From Bacteroidales bacterium (GTDB taxonomy: Bacteria > Bacteroidota > Bacteroidia > Bacteroidales > GCA-2748055): 64,000 nucleotides of DNA. Position 1 is the first letter of the stretch, and each line of letters starts with the position of its first letter. Below, piece by piece: positions 52,072 to 61,561 of the stretch. A program made the translations under genes and the position numbers. Under the pieces are notes generated by a model that was given only the letters and a program-made list of their open reading frames with translations, did no database searches and had not been told where the DNA came from. Where the stretch lies: positions 1 through 64,000 of the forward strand of contig JAGLOO010000052.1 in assembly GCA_023138875.1 (NCBI GenBank), read 5' to 3'.

Positions 52072-54336
52072 CTAAAAGGTAAGTTTTAACTGAAGTGTAA
52101 TGTTGCGTGGGGGGCCGATATCTCCGGGTCTTCCCAGGTACTCTATATTAAAGGCATTCCTCAGTATGGTGTTTACCCTGAACAGGGGTGAAATGTTCCA
52201 CCCCAGCCTGAAATCAAACAGGGTATATCCCGTTCTGTGTTCCAACCAGTAATCTGGAAAACCTGGCTGTAACAAGTTCCCAATCAAGGGACTAATAAAA
52301 ACTTCATCCACATTGATCATCCTGGAATTGTATTGCACGTTGACTCCTGCAAAAAGCTTCCAAACCTCCATCTCGATGTCCATTTTGACCAGGTGACGCC
52401 GCCGGTATTTGAGGATGTAAGCCTCGTCCGCACCCTTGCCTTCTTTTGCTAAAATTTCGGGATCGACCGGATTCATAAATGTATACCCTCCCGTGACCTG
52501 AAGGTTGACCGGACCTATCCGTCCCGCACCGTTCACTGAAAACTCCGCACCCGTGATCCTGGCCGTTCCAATATTGAGCGCTTTAAATCCAATATCATCA
52601 ATGGTGGGGAAGTCCGCAGAGTCGGGAGGATATGCACCAAAAGTGTACTCGATCATGTTTTCATACTCAGTCCAGAAAATTGCTACGTCCGCAAATCCCA
52701 GCCAATTCCCCATGGTAAATCCCTGCTTCAAACCAATCTCGGCGCTCCATCCCCTCTCCGGTTCCAGGTCAGGGTTGGGAAAGATCTTCAGTCCCCCAAC
52801 CACCGCATCGGCAAATTTCTCGGCCACCGATGGAAAACGGTAACCCTGTCCGAATGATGCCCTGAAGAAAGTAGCTTTCCCTGCCTGGAAATTCAATCCA
52901 GCCCGTAGTACCGGTACCGAATAATAAAGGTCCCCATTCAGGGTGTTCAGCTCCCACCGAACGCCGGTGGAAATCTTGAGCCGGTTGAATACATGGGCAT
53001 CCAATTGAGAATAGACCGCTGTATTGGAGCCCATGTGATTCTCATATAGGTTGGCCAGGACCGTGTTGCGCGAAAATGAGAGACCACTGGTCCAGTTTGT
53101 TCTGTTTCCGAACTTCTTCAGATATCTGTACTCTCCATACCAAAGTTTTGTATAGCTGCTTTTTTCAAAATCCAGGTTAGCGTTCCCCACACTGTAGAGC
53201 CTGGTTTTAAAAGAGTGCTTGTTCCCACCGGGGGTGAAATACTCCACATAGGGATCGAGGTTATACCTGTGACCTGTAAGTGGAGCGCGCGTTTCCGGAT
53301 TCTGCCGATAGGCACCTGAATCGGCATCCTGCCAGAGAAGAAAATCAGATTGGTCAATGTACATGGCACTTGTGGAGATCCCCACAGTGAGTCCGGGAAC
53401 CTTTTTGAAGCGGTATCTCAATGCCAGGTTGCCCCTGATCCTGTGTTCGTAATCATACTCCCTGTACCCTTCATCCTTGAAATAATTCCCACCCACCGAA
53501 AGATCCAGGTTCCCGATCTTTCTGAGGTGTGAAAAGGAGCCCCCTGCAAAAAGAGGCTGCCGGTCCCACCATACCAGTTCCCCCCGCTTCGGATCCATGA
53601 AGGCCCCTCCAAAAATGGTAACCTCTGTCCGAGGTTCATTACCCGGGAAGCGGGTGCGCAGGTTGATCGCACCATTCAGTGCTGATGAACCATACAGCAC
53701 CGAGGCGGCACCTTTGATCACTTCTATCTGATTCAGGTTTTCCACGGGCATGTAATTCCATTTTATATCCCCGGCATCACCGGAGATCATGGGAAGATCA
53801 TCCACCAGCATCAATACCCTGCTGCCTACTCCATAACTGAATCCACTTCCACCCCTGATGCTGGGTTGGCCATCCAAAATACTGATACCCGGGGTTTTTT
53901 CAAGGATCATATCCAGGGAGGTAATGTTCTGGTTAGAGAGCTGGTGGGGTTTGATCACTTCGAAGGATACGGTTACATCGGAAAGCTTCTGTTCATATTT
54001 TCCGGCACTGACCACCACCTCATCCAGCATCCTGCTGCTGACCGCCATTTGAATGTCCAGCCGGTAAGTTTCTCCGGAAACGACAGTCAATTCCTTTCTT
54101 ACCACCTCATATCCCACATAATAAAATTCGATGATCCGCACTCCGGAGGTAAGATTAAGAGAAAAATTACCATCCAGGTCAGAAATGGTCCCGGACCGCC
54201 GGTCTGCACTGATATTGACCGCTATCATCGGCTCCCCACTCTCCGCATCACGCACCGTCCCTGTGACTATACCCCGTTCCTGTCCATAAAGCCATGAACC
54301 GGTAAGGATAAACAATATGGCTAATATCCGCTGCAT
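52072..54336 (-). CDS. TonB-dependent outer-membrane receptor
   Basis: The 754-residue protein has a signal peptide (residues 1-19), a carboxypeptidase-regulatory-like N-terminal domain (GTVRDAESGEPMIAVN, typical of SusC-like and related Bacteroidota receptors), the plug domain (about 110-230, with LDEVVVSAGKYEQ and SIRGGSGFSYG), and a C-terminal 22-stranded barrel ending in an aromatic residue (LKLTF). The barrel size fits vitamin B12, siderophore or nickel receptors rather than full SusC proteins, and no SusD partner is present. The substrate is unknown. It converges on the T9SS-substrate gene with a six-base gap. Confidence 0.93.
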   Translation of the reverse strand: MQRILAILFILTGSWLYGQERGIVTGTVRDAESGEPMIAVNISADRRSGTISDLDGNFSLNLTSGVRIIEFYYVGYEVVRKELTVVSGETYRLDIQMAVSSRMLDEVVVSAGKYEQKLSDVTVSFEVIKPHQLSNQNITSLDMILEKTPGISILDGQPSIRGGSGFSYGVGSRVLMLVDDLPMISGDAGDIKWNYMPVENLNQIEVIKGAASVLYGSSALNGAINLRTRFPGNEPRTEVTIFGGAFMDPKRGELVWWDRQPLFAGGSFSHLRKIGNLDLSVGGNYFKDEGYREYDYEHRIRGNLALRYRFKKVPGLTVGISTSAMYIDQSDFLLWQDADSGAYRQNPETRAPLTGHRYNLDPYVEYFTPGGNKHSFKTRLYSVGNANLDFEKSSYTKLWYGEYRYLKKFGNRTNWTSGLSFSRNTVLANLYENHMGSNTAVYSQLDAHVFNRLKISTGVRWELNTLNGDLYYSVPVLRAGLNFQAGKATFFRASFGQGYRFPSVAEKFADAVVGGLKIFPNPDLEPERGWSAEIGLKQGFTMGNWLGFADVAIFWTEYENMIEYTFGAYPPDSADFPTIDDIGFKALNIGTARITGAEFSVNGAGRIGPVNLQVTGGYTFMNPVDPEILAKEGKGADEAYILKYRRRHLVKMDIEMEVWKLFAGVNVQYNSRMINVDEVFISPLIGNLLQPGFPDYWLEHRTGYTLFDFRLGWNISPLFRVNTILRNAFNIEYLGRPGDIGPPRNITLQLKLTF

Positions 54337-54357
54337 TGCTAAATATAAAAAAGAGTC

Positions 54358-55209
54358 CTAAAACTTTGTACGTACAATTCTATCCTTTGTTAACAATAGG
54401 TTCTCTTTGAGTATCTCCAACTTTCGGGGGTAAAGCTCTCCGGTCCACTCATCCATGAAGATCTTTTTGAACTCAATGGCAAGAACCAGTACCTGTTGAT
54501 TGTGGGATTTTGCATATTTCCTTGTGAGGTAACCACCGGGAAATACATCATTTTCAGCCACACGGAGGGTATGGCCATCCAATGTGATCCCAGATACACC
54601 CACCATGAAAAGATCGATAAGCGGTGAAAAGTATGCACGGTTGATGTACCTGGTCCCAAGGTTAATTTCCGGTTTCATATCCTCCCACCAATTCGTTCGC
54701 GCTTTCCTCTGGTAGCAGTAGGAGTGAATATCGAATAACATGGCAAAATCTTGATTTTCTATGATATACCCTATAAGTAAATCAAGAAGTGCATAGAATT
54801 CTTTGTATTTATCGTAAGTCGTTTCTATTTCACCATGGTTCAGGGGACGATTCCAGATCTGAAAGCCCCATTTCTTTTCCTCAGCGGGATAGATGCATTT
54901 CTCAATCTCCCAGTTCAGATCATATTCAAACCTGGAATCACGGGCAATCAGCTGAAGCGGAAAGTCATTCACGAAATAGTCTGTATAGGAGTCCTCTTCC
55001 CGAAATCTATCTTCCCGTGGTACATCCAGCGCTTCAAGCAATTCTTGCCTTACCCTCCTTCCGGTATGAAGAGCCACACCCAGGTAGTTGGCCGGTTTGC
55101 GAAAGTGAAACTCGGTGGAGCCCAAGTGAGTGATACCAGAAATTGGAAATTGTCCTTCCGTCAGACACTGTCCGATTTCATCCAGGGAGTATTTCTTCAA
55201 TGCAGACAT
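54358..55209 (-). CDS. N-formylglutamate amidohydrolase-like protein
   Basis: This 283-residue protein matches the FGase family (COG3741-like): GVALHTGRRVRQELL, where an H-x-G pair stands in the first metal-site position, a D-rich stretch EEDSYTDYFVND, DLNWEIEKCIYP, the second motif MLFDIHSYCYQR with Asp-x-His, and PGGYLTRKYA near the end. These are zinc hydrolases that cut small N-acyl or amide bonds. The hut pathway is not present here, so histidine degradation is unlikely. It lies seven bases from the ATP-grasp gene, in the same direction, which points to a joint metabolite role. Family call moderate to good; reaction unknown. Confidence 0.8.
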   Translation of the reverse strand: MSALKKYSLDEIGQCLTEGQFPISGITHLGSTEFHFRKPANYLGVALHTGRRVRQELLEALDVPREDRFREEDSYTDYFVNDFPLQLIARDSRFEYDLNWEIEKCIYPAEEKKWGFQIWNRPLNHGEIETTYDKYKEFYALLDLLIGYIIENQDFAMLFDIHSYCYQRKARTNWWEDMKPEINLGTRYINRAYFSPLIDLFMVGVSGITLDGHTLRVAENDVFPGGYLTRKYAKSHNQQVLVLAIEFKKIFMDEWTGELYPRKLEILKENLLLTKDRIVRTKF

Positions 55210-55216
55210 ATCTTAC

Positions 55217-56596
55217 TTAGTCGGGATCAGTAGTCACCCGACTTGCTGTCAGAGTAGGAACCAACCCTCCGCCGGCACTCACATTGATCACCTGGCTGTC
55301 AGACACCCTGGTAATGGTACCGCTGTAGTTGCCATTGAGGGCAAATGGATTGATATTTACATATTTCGATTTAAATTTGACCGAATCGGATATCTCCGGA
55401 TACAGATCTGTGGGTATATCCACAAACTCCTGGACTACCCAGATTCCATCCTCTATGTGTTTGTTCATGATCTCTTCCCAGGTTGACTGAGGAGTTTCAT
55501 TTCCGATATGCACATCTTTACCTCCATACTTATTACTGGGTTTCAGAACCAGCAAGTCTTTGTGCTCAGGTACAAATGATTTCAATTCTACTTCTTTTCC
55601 ATAGAAATTCACCGTTGAGTCGGCCAGCACGCGGGTCCATGGGATGGTCTCTTTGATTAATTGCTTCTCCGCCGCGGTAAATATAGAGTTGAAGCGTTGA
55701 TCGGTGATCACTGATAATACTTTTTTATTTCCTACGATAATGGAGCGAAATGAGTTACAGCAGCAAACCAATCCTTCCCGAATCGCTTCCACAAAAACCC
55801 CCACCTGCTCCCAACGGGCCACCAGCTCCCTGGTAATAATCCGTTTGTAAATAAGATGCACTTCCTGTCCGTCTGCCAGGGCTTTACCATTCCGAATGGA
55901 AAAATCCTGGGGAGTGGTAATTATGGTTTCAATTCCATGATCCCTGAAATACTGCTGATGAAGCTCAAACTCCGAATAGGTGGATACACCGGCCCAATCC
56001 ACAATGGCAACTACCGGTATTTCCGGCAACTGCTGATGCGTAGTCCGGAACTCAGCATAACAATCCAGCAGCGAGGATAGCAATATATGTTGTCTGTTGA
56101 TATATTCAATATTGTATTTTTCCAGGAACGGGTACATCCCTAATAACTCTCGGAATCCCTCATCCTGAATATCTGAATACGCGATCCCGGCAGGTGAATC
56201 ACAGTTAAATTCAAGAAATTTTAAAGATTCCCCATTCATGAATGCATCCAGTCGGGATACCACCAGCGGATTGCCATAACCAGGATCAATACTAAAAAGG
56301 TCGTTTTCCTTTTCTGAAAAATTCATGATTTTTTTCACCCGGTCCTCGGACAAATAGAGAGTTATAAACTTTGTAAGCGCCCTGCTCATTCTTTCCACAC
56401 TATCCTTCAGGAGGGCTGATTGTCTCTGTGAAATAAAATTAGGTTTCAGCAGGGTGGGCATGACTTCACCCTTGAAAGTACATTTGTTTTCAACAAGGTA
56501 CTTCTCAAGGAGCTTAAATTGGTCTTTCACCTGCCCTCTGTTTTTCAGGAAATGATCCTGGTACTCCTCATTGAGAAATTGTACGGATGAGGTCAT
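55217..56596 (-). CDS. Circularly permuted ATP-grasp family protein
   Basis: This 459-residue protein resembles the circularly permuted (type 2) ATP-grasp proteins: FLEFNCDSPAGIAYSD near residue 135, LLVLKPSNKYGGKDVHIG near 360 (the ATP-binding Lys and glycine loop), WVVQEFVDIP near 395 and the C-terminal SAGGGLVPTL. ATP-grasp enzymes form amide bonds from acyl-phosphate intermediates. The longer frame uses a TTG; ATG 56596 is preferred. It forms a two-gene unit with the FGase-like gene. A ligase paired with an amidohydrolase suggests making and trimming an amide, but the substrate is unknown. Confidence 0.8.
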   Translation of the reverse strand: MTSSVQFLNEEYQDHFLKNRGQVKDQFKLLEKYLVENKCTFKGEVMPTLLKPNFISQRQSALLKDSVERMSRALTKFITLYLSEDRVKKIMNFSEKENDLFSIDPGYGNPLVVSRLDAFMNGESLKFLEFNCDSPAGIAYSDIQDEGFRELLGMYPFLEKYNIEYINRQHILLSSLLDCYAEFRTTHQQLPEIPVVAIVDWAGVSTYSEFELHQQYFRDHGIETIITTPQDFSIRNGKALADGQEVHLIYKRIITRELVARWEQVGVFVEAIREGLVCCCNSFRSIIVGNKKVLSVITDQRFNSIFTAAEKQLIKETIPWTRVLADSTVNFYGKEVELKSFVPEHKDLLVLKPSNKYGGKDVHIGNETPQSTWEEIMNKHIEDGIWVVQEFVDIPTDLYPEISDSVKFKSKYVNINPFALNGNYSGTITRVSDSQVINVSAGGGLVPTLTASRVTTDPD

Positions 56597-56668
56597 AATT
56601 TTTGAATGAATCAAATGCTTATATTTATCAAACTAAATTACCCTTTTTAATCTAAAATATGAACCACC

Positions 56669-58198
56669 ATGCTACTTCATCAACAGTTCGTAAAGATGGC
56701 AAAAAAGCATTCCAAGAAGTTTGCCATCAAAGACAAAACAACCAAAAGCAATGTAACATATGGCAGGGCCCTTATTGGTGCACTTATCCTTTCAAAGAAA
56801 TTCAAGAAATACGATGAAGGATACATCGGTATCATGATCCCCACTTCAGCCGGATGTGCACTGGCTACAGTGGGAGCACTGATGAGTGGCAAGGTCCCGG
56901 TAATGATCAACTACTCAACAGGTGCTGAACAAAATGCAAAATACGCCCAGGAGAAATGCAATTTCAAAACGATCATCACTTCCAAGGCTTTACTGGAAAA
57001 GATCAACTGTCCGGTAATTGACGGAATGATCCTGATCGAAGACATCATGAAAAGCGTAACTACTGGCGAGAAATTAAAAGCGGCATTAAAAACAAAGCTT
57101 CCCGTCTCCATGATCCTCAACAGCATCCATAAAGGAGAGGAAGATGATAATATTGCCATTCTGTTTACCAGCGGAAGTGAAAAGGATCCCAAAGTAGTCC
57201 AGCTGACCCACCGGAACATTGCCTCCAACATCAAGAGTTTCTGTGACTACGTGCAAATACACGAATCTGATATCCTGCTGGCTAATCTGGTCTTCTTTCA
57301 CATATTCGGACTGACGGTCAACTTATGGGTCACCTTTGTCAAGGGAATGACCATGGTCACCTATGCAAATCCCACAGAATTCCAGACCATCAGTGACATT
57401 GCCAGAGAAGAGAAACCTACAATTATGGTTGGTACGCCCAGCTTTTTCTGGGGTTATCTTCAAAAATCGGAACCAGGTGATTATAAATCGTTGCGTCTCA
57501 TGGTGGCCGGTGCAGATAAGTGTCCGGATGCATTGCGGGAAGGCTTCATGAAAAAACATGGGGTAACCCTTCTGGAGGGATATGGTGCTACAGAAACCTC
57601 TCCGGTGATATCGGTCAATTCTCCTGAATTCAACCGGCCCGGAAGCACAGGGAAAGTATTACCCGGCGTCAGTGTAAGAATTGAACACCTGGAGACCGGC
57701 GCAGAATGCAAAACAGGTGAAGTTGGTAAGATCCTGGTGAAAGGAGACCTGATCATGAAAGGCTACCTGGGTGAACCTGAACTTACAGCGGAAAGTGTTG
57801 TGGATGGATGGTACAATACCGGCGATATGGGTTACTTTGACAAGGATGGATACTTATGGCACTCCGGCAGGTTCAAGCGATTTGTAAAGATCGGCGGGGA
57901 GATGGTTTCCCTGGTCAGGGTTGAAAATATGATGGAACAATTCCTTCCAGAAGGAGTTTCCTGCTGCATTGTAGAGATCCCTGATGAAATAAAGGGAGCC
58001 ACCATCGTTGCCGCAGTCACAAAAGACATCAATAAAATCGCCATCCTCCGGAAGATGGGGAAAGAATTGCCCAACATTGCACTGCCCAGGCAATTCTTCG
58101 TCATAGAGGACCTGCCCATGATGGGAACGGGAAAGATCGATTTCCGCACAGTAACGGAGATGGTGAATAACATGTCAAAAAATCCGGATGCAAACTGA
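56669..58198 (+). CDS. AMP-forming acyl/aryl ligase (Aas C-domain-like)
   Basis: This 509-residue ANL-superfamily enzyme has the AMP-binding P-loop ILFTSGSEKDPKVVQLTH, the core GATETSPVISV, YNTGDMGYFDKDGYLWHSGR and the C-terminal Lys in PMMGTGKIDFR. It activates a carboxylate as acyl-adenylate for transfer to CoA or an acyl carrier. Its nearest well-known relative by sequence feel is the ligase half of Aas (2-acylglycerophosphoethanolamine metabolism). It is divergent from the ATP-grasp gene and followed nine bases later by the CPBP gene. Confidence 0.88.
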   Translation: MLLHQQFVKMAKKHSKKFAIKDKTTKSNVTYGRALIGALILSKKFKKYDEGYIGIMIPTSAGCALATVGALMSGKVPVMINYSTGAEQNAKYAQEKCNFKTIITSKALLEKINCPVIDGMILIEDIMKSVTTGEKLKAALKTKLPVSMILNSIHKGEEDDNIAILFTSGSEKDPKVVQLTHRNIASNIKSFCDYVQIHESDILLANLVFFHIFGLTVNLWVTFVKGMTMVTYANPTEFQTISDIAREEKPTIMVGTPSFFWGYLQKSEPGDYKSLRLMVAGADKCPDALREGFMKKHGVTLLEGYGATETSPVISVNSPEFNRPGSTGKVLPGVSVRIEHLETGAECKTGEVGKILVKGDLIMKGYLGEPELTAESVVDGWYNTGDMGYFDKDGYLWHSGRFKRFVKIGGEMVSLVRVENMMEQFLPEGVSCCIVEIPDEIKGATIVAAVTKDINKIAILRKMGKELPNIALPRQFFVIEDLPMMGTGKIDFRTVTEMVNNMSKNPDAN

Positions 58199-58206
58199 TC
58201 CTTTTC

Positions 58207-58938
58207 ATGGTTGATTTCGCATGGATCCCGGAGCACACCCGGTTTATCCTTGCAGTTATTTGGAGTGTGGCAGGATTCGCCTGCTACTATTTCCTGTCCC
58301 GGAATGATTCCCTGCCCGGCAGGTTCTGGAAAATTAATCCAGGTCTGGATATCCGCATCAAGCAGGTGCTGCTTCAGCGAACCTGGGGTCTGCTTTTTCT
58401 GGGCATCCTTCCTGCCGGATTTATTGTGCTCCAATTCAGAGAACCTCTAACGGATTATGGTCTGGGTTTTTCATTCCAGGCACCTCCACCCTGGTGGAGC
58501 TACCTGCTCATTCCGGCAATCCTTGTGGCAGGATATTTTAGCGCTTCAACGTCCGGGAACCTGGCACTCTATCCACAGATGAGGATCAAAACGTGGACAC
58601 CCGGGATCCTGGCCCTTAGCGGAATCAGCTGGATCGTTTTCCTGATCGCTTATGAATTCCTTTTCAGGGGGCTCCTGCTGTATGCTTCCCTTACGGTGAT
58701 GCAACCCTGGACGGCCATTGCCGTAAACTGTACCCTCTATGCTTTTGCCCATTTTTATAAAGGGCCCGGCGAGACCTTCGGCGCTATCCCGCTGGGAATA
58801 ATACTATGCTACCTTACCCTCGTCACAGGCAACATATGGAGTGCGGTGGTCGTTCATTCTGTAATGGCACTATCCAATGAGTGGTTTTCTTTGAATGCAC
58901 ACCCGGAAATGGGTTTGGGCAGAAAGGAAAGTCGTTAA
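58207..58938 (+). CDS. CPBP-family intramembrane protease-like protein with a variant motif
   Basis: This 243-residue protein has seven or eight hydrophobic segments and the three motif sites of the CPBP (Abi) family: IAYEFLFRGLLLY, where the usual EExxxR reads YEFLFR, so the first Glu is Tyr; YAFAHFYKG for the FxxxH site; and VHSVMALSNE for the third. CPBP proteins include Rce1-like proteases and bacteriocin-immunity proteins. The missing first Glu could mean altered or lost protease activity. It sits tightly between the ligase and SDR genes in one operon. Confidence 0.8.
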   Translation: MVDFAWIPEHTRFILAVIWSVAGFACYYFLSRNDSLPGRFWKINPGLDIRIKQVLLQRTWGLLFLGILPAGFIVLQFREPLTDYGLGFSFQAPPPWWSYLLIPAILVAGYFSASTSGNLALYPQMRIKTWTPGILALSGISWIVFLIAYEFLFRGLLLYASLTVMQPWTAIAVNCTLYAFAHFYKGPGETFGAIPLGIILCYLTLVTGNIWSAVVVHSVMALSNEWFSLNAHPEMGLGRKESR

Positions 58939-59919
58939 ATGACTGTATTTGTTTCAGGAGCAACAGGATTTATTGGGATCCAGCTGGTCAAACGGCTTGC
59001 AGGAATGGGGATCACCATACATGCACTCTATCGTTCCGATTTAAAAGCTGATCTGATCAGGGTAGAGGGTGTGAAGCTATTCAAAGGAGATATCCTGGAC
59101 GAAACCTCCCTGTTAAACGCCATGGAAGGATGTGAGTTTGCTTACCATACCGCAGCATTCGCAGGGGTCTGGTCGAAGGATCCCGGCATGGTATACCAGC
59201 TCAATGTGGATGGCTCATTGAACGTTATCAGGGCCGCTGAGAAATGTGGCATCAGGCGGCTGGTGGTTACTTCCACAGCAGGGATTCTGGGCCCGTCAGA
59301 AAAAGAGGCAGTAGATGAAAACAGTCTGCCTCCCACTACCTTCTTCACAACTTATGAAGAGTCCAAATTCCAGCTGGAGAAAAAGCTTCTGGGGCGTACC
59401 GAAGCCAATCCCGAGGTCGTTGTAGTTAATCCCACCAGGGTATACGGACCAGGCTATTTGAGTGAGTCGAACGGGGTGACCAAAATGATCAAGCAGTATA
59501 TTGAGGGCAAGTGGAGGTTCATTCCGGGAAACGGTGAAAACTCAGGCAATTATGTCTTTGTAGAAGATGTGGTTACAGGTCACCTGCTGGCCATGGAGAA
59601 AGGCAATCCCGGGGAGAGGTATGTGCTGGGAGGTGAAAATATTTCATACAACCAGCTTTTTCAATATACCAGGGAAGCAAGCGGAATTCAAAAACGACTA
59701 TACAAAATACCCCTGTGGATTATGCTCACGGCTGCCAGCCTGATGAAACTCATATCAAAGCTAACCGGTCGGCCGCCCATGATTGTCCCTAACCTTGTCC
59801 GAAAATTCAACCACAACTGGATGGTCTCATCTGAAAAAGCGATTCGGGAGCTGGGATATCAGCCCATGGGGGCGAAAGAGGGTGTCAGACGGACCATTGA
59901 GTGGCTGAACCAATTTTGA
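58939..59919 (+). CDS. NAD-dependent epimerase/dehydratase (extended SDR)
   Basis: This 326-residue protein has the Rossmann start VFVSGATGFIGIQLVKRL and the catalytic Tyr-x3-Lys in TTYEESKFQLEKKL, with VVVNPTRVYGPG downstream, as in dihydroflavonol-4-reductase-like or 3-beta-hydroxysteroid-like extended SDRs. Such enzymes reduce a ketone or act on nucleotide sugars; the DFR-like pattern makes an aldehyde or ketone reductase more likely. The ATG directly follows the CPBP stop (TAAATG). Together with the AMP ligase it could serve a lipid or pigment-like pathway, but this is inference. Confidence 0.9.
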   Translation: MTVFVSGATGFIGIQLVKRLAGMGITIHALYRSDLKADLIRVEGVKLFKGDILDETSLLNAMEGCEFAYHTAAFAGVWSKDPGMVYQLNVDGSLNVIRAAEKCGIRRLVVTSTAGILGPSEKEAVDENSLPPTTFFTTYEESKFQLEKKLLGRTEANPEVVVVNPTRVYGPGYLSESNGVTKMIKQYIEGKWRFIPGNGENSGNYVFVEDVVTGHLLAMEKGNPGERYVLGGENISYNQLFQYTREASGIQKRLYKIPLWIMLTAASLMKLISKLTGRPPMIVPNLVRKFNHNWMVSSEKAIRELGYQPMGAKEGVRRTIEWLNQF

Positions 59920-59957
59920 TTTTCAGAGTTATATAATAACACAAACCACTTTATCAC

Positions 59958-61393
59958 ATGAAATATTCAGGAATGATCATTTATCTGAATGAAGCCCATA
60001 CAATGCCCATGGTACACGGCATGGTTGCTGTGAGAGGGGGCTCAAAAAGAGATCAACAGGGTATCATTGAAAGCAGCGGCTTATGCCGTGCCCAATGAAT
60101 TCAGTAAAATCATGGATGAGATGGGGGGAACAGGAATGAATGCTTCAACCAGCATGTAGTTTATCAACTACTACAATTCATTCCCCTCAAATCAGATTGA
60201 GAAGTGGTTGGAGGTGTATAGCCATCGGTTTATGAATCCAGTTTTTCGGCTGTTCCAATCCGAACTGGAAACAGTGTACGAAGAGAAGAACATGGATATG
60301 GATAATCCCATATCAAGAATGCTGGAAGCCTATTTTTCAAGTTTTTATAAAAACTCCCCTTATGGACAACAAACCGTACTTGGGAGTGTGGAGCACCTGA
60401 AGAATCCCTCCTTGAGTAAAATGGCCGAGTATTTCAACACCTATTATGTAGCCAACAACATGGCACTGGTGCTTTCGGGCGACTTTAATTCGGAATCCAT
60501 CAAACCGGTAATCAAGGAAAAGTTCGAACGATGGCGGTCAGGCCCGGTTCCCGAGGAACTTTCTTAAAGTGAGGACCCTTTTGACGGTCGGGAGTTTTAG
60601 CGATAACCTGCTGCAGGGAGTAAAAACCGAATTGAGAATCGACTACGAAACCAATCTTGAGGACATGCGCTGGCGAACCTATGCCATCATGGATGCATTT
60701 CTTTATGGAATAGACTGGGAAAAACATCTTGCGACTCCAAATAAAATTAATCAAATCACCAGGGAGGAAATTGTTGCAGTAACTAATAAATACTTTGGCG
60801 AAAATCACATAGTGTTTCACTCAAAAATTGGGTTCCCTAAAAAACCCAAACTGGAGAAACCACCTTACGGAGCCATTGAAAGTAATAGTTCAGAGAAAAG
60901 ATCTGAGTATGCCACCATGATTGAGAATATGCCTGTCATACAGATGGACCCTCAATTTATTGACTTTGTGGAAGATGTGAAGGTCTCAGAAATTCACACA
61001 GGGATTAGATCCTTTGTTACGAAAAATCCAATTAACAATGTTTTTTCCATCAGCTTAAAATATGGGAAAGGCAGTCACCACGATCCCATGGTTGACCAGA
61101 CCTCATTGATCGTTGCTTATGCCAGTCCGGCTAATATTAAATATCTGGATTTTAAACAGGAGTTACAACTGCTTGGTGGAGATGTATATGCATACAATGA
61201 TCTAAGTTATACTACCCTGGAAATTACCGGTCTCGAGGAGAACCTTGAAAAAATATTATCATTGATTAACGCATTGAGTGAGTTCGCATTGTATGATAGC
61301 CAGTCTGACTATCTGTCAAGGCTTGATGAATCGGATATTAAGGCCCTCACCACCCGCGATCTGGTTGAAAAATTCAATCAGTTATTCAACTAA
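59958..61393 (+). pseudogene. Broken M16 (insulinase/pitrilysin) peptidase gene
   Basis: Three frames carry pieces of one M16-type peptidase. Frame of 59958: MVAVRGGSKRDQQ, the segment before the zinc site, ending at a TGA at 60096. Next frame from 60097: EMGGTGMNASTSM, then a TAG stop at 60157, then YYNSFPSNQIEKW to a TAA at 60565. Third frame from 60569: FSDNLLQGVKTELR through to 61393. The HxxEH zinc motif, which should lie between the first two pieces, is deleted. The rest is only the first part of a normal 900-residue protein. It cannot encode an active peptidase. Confidence 0.85.
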
Positions 61394-61420
61394 AATATCT
61401 CGCATGTTCAAATACACACT

Positions 61421-61531
61421 TTCAATGGTCTGAGAAGGGTGAATGCTGTGTTTAGTAAAAATGGTGATCTCTGTTTTACCGATCCCGCATACGGGATGGA
61501 GTTTCGGTATAAAGATCCAAAAAGGGAATAG
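61421..61531 (+). pseudogene. Remnant of a gluconolactonase/SMP-30-like gene
   Basis: One frame reads FSKNGDLCFTDPAYGMEFRY and ends in KDPKRE before a TAG at 61529. This matches the FTDPPYG core of SMP-30/gluconolactonase proteins, with Asp as a metal ligand in intact forms. Only some 35 residues remain, with no start and no rest of the propeller, so it is a leftover scrap, next to the M16 remnant. Confidence 0.5.
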
Positions 61532-61561
61532 AGAAAACTGTGGAGTGGATTCGAATCCAAC

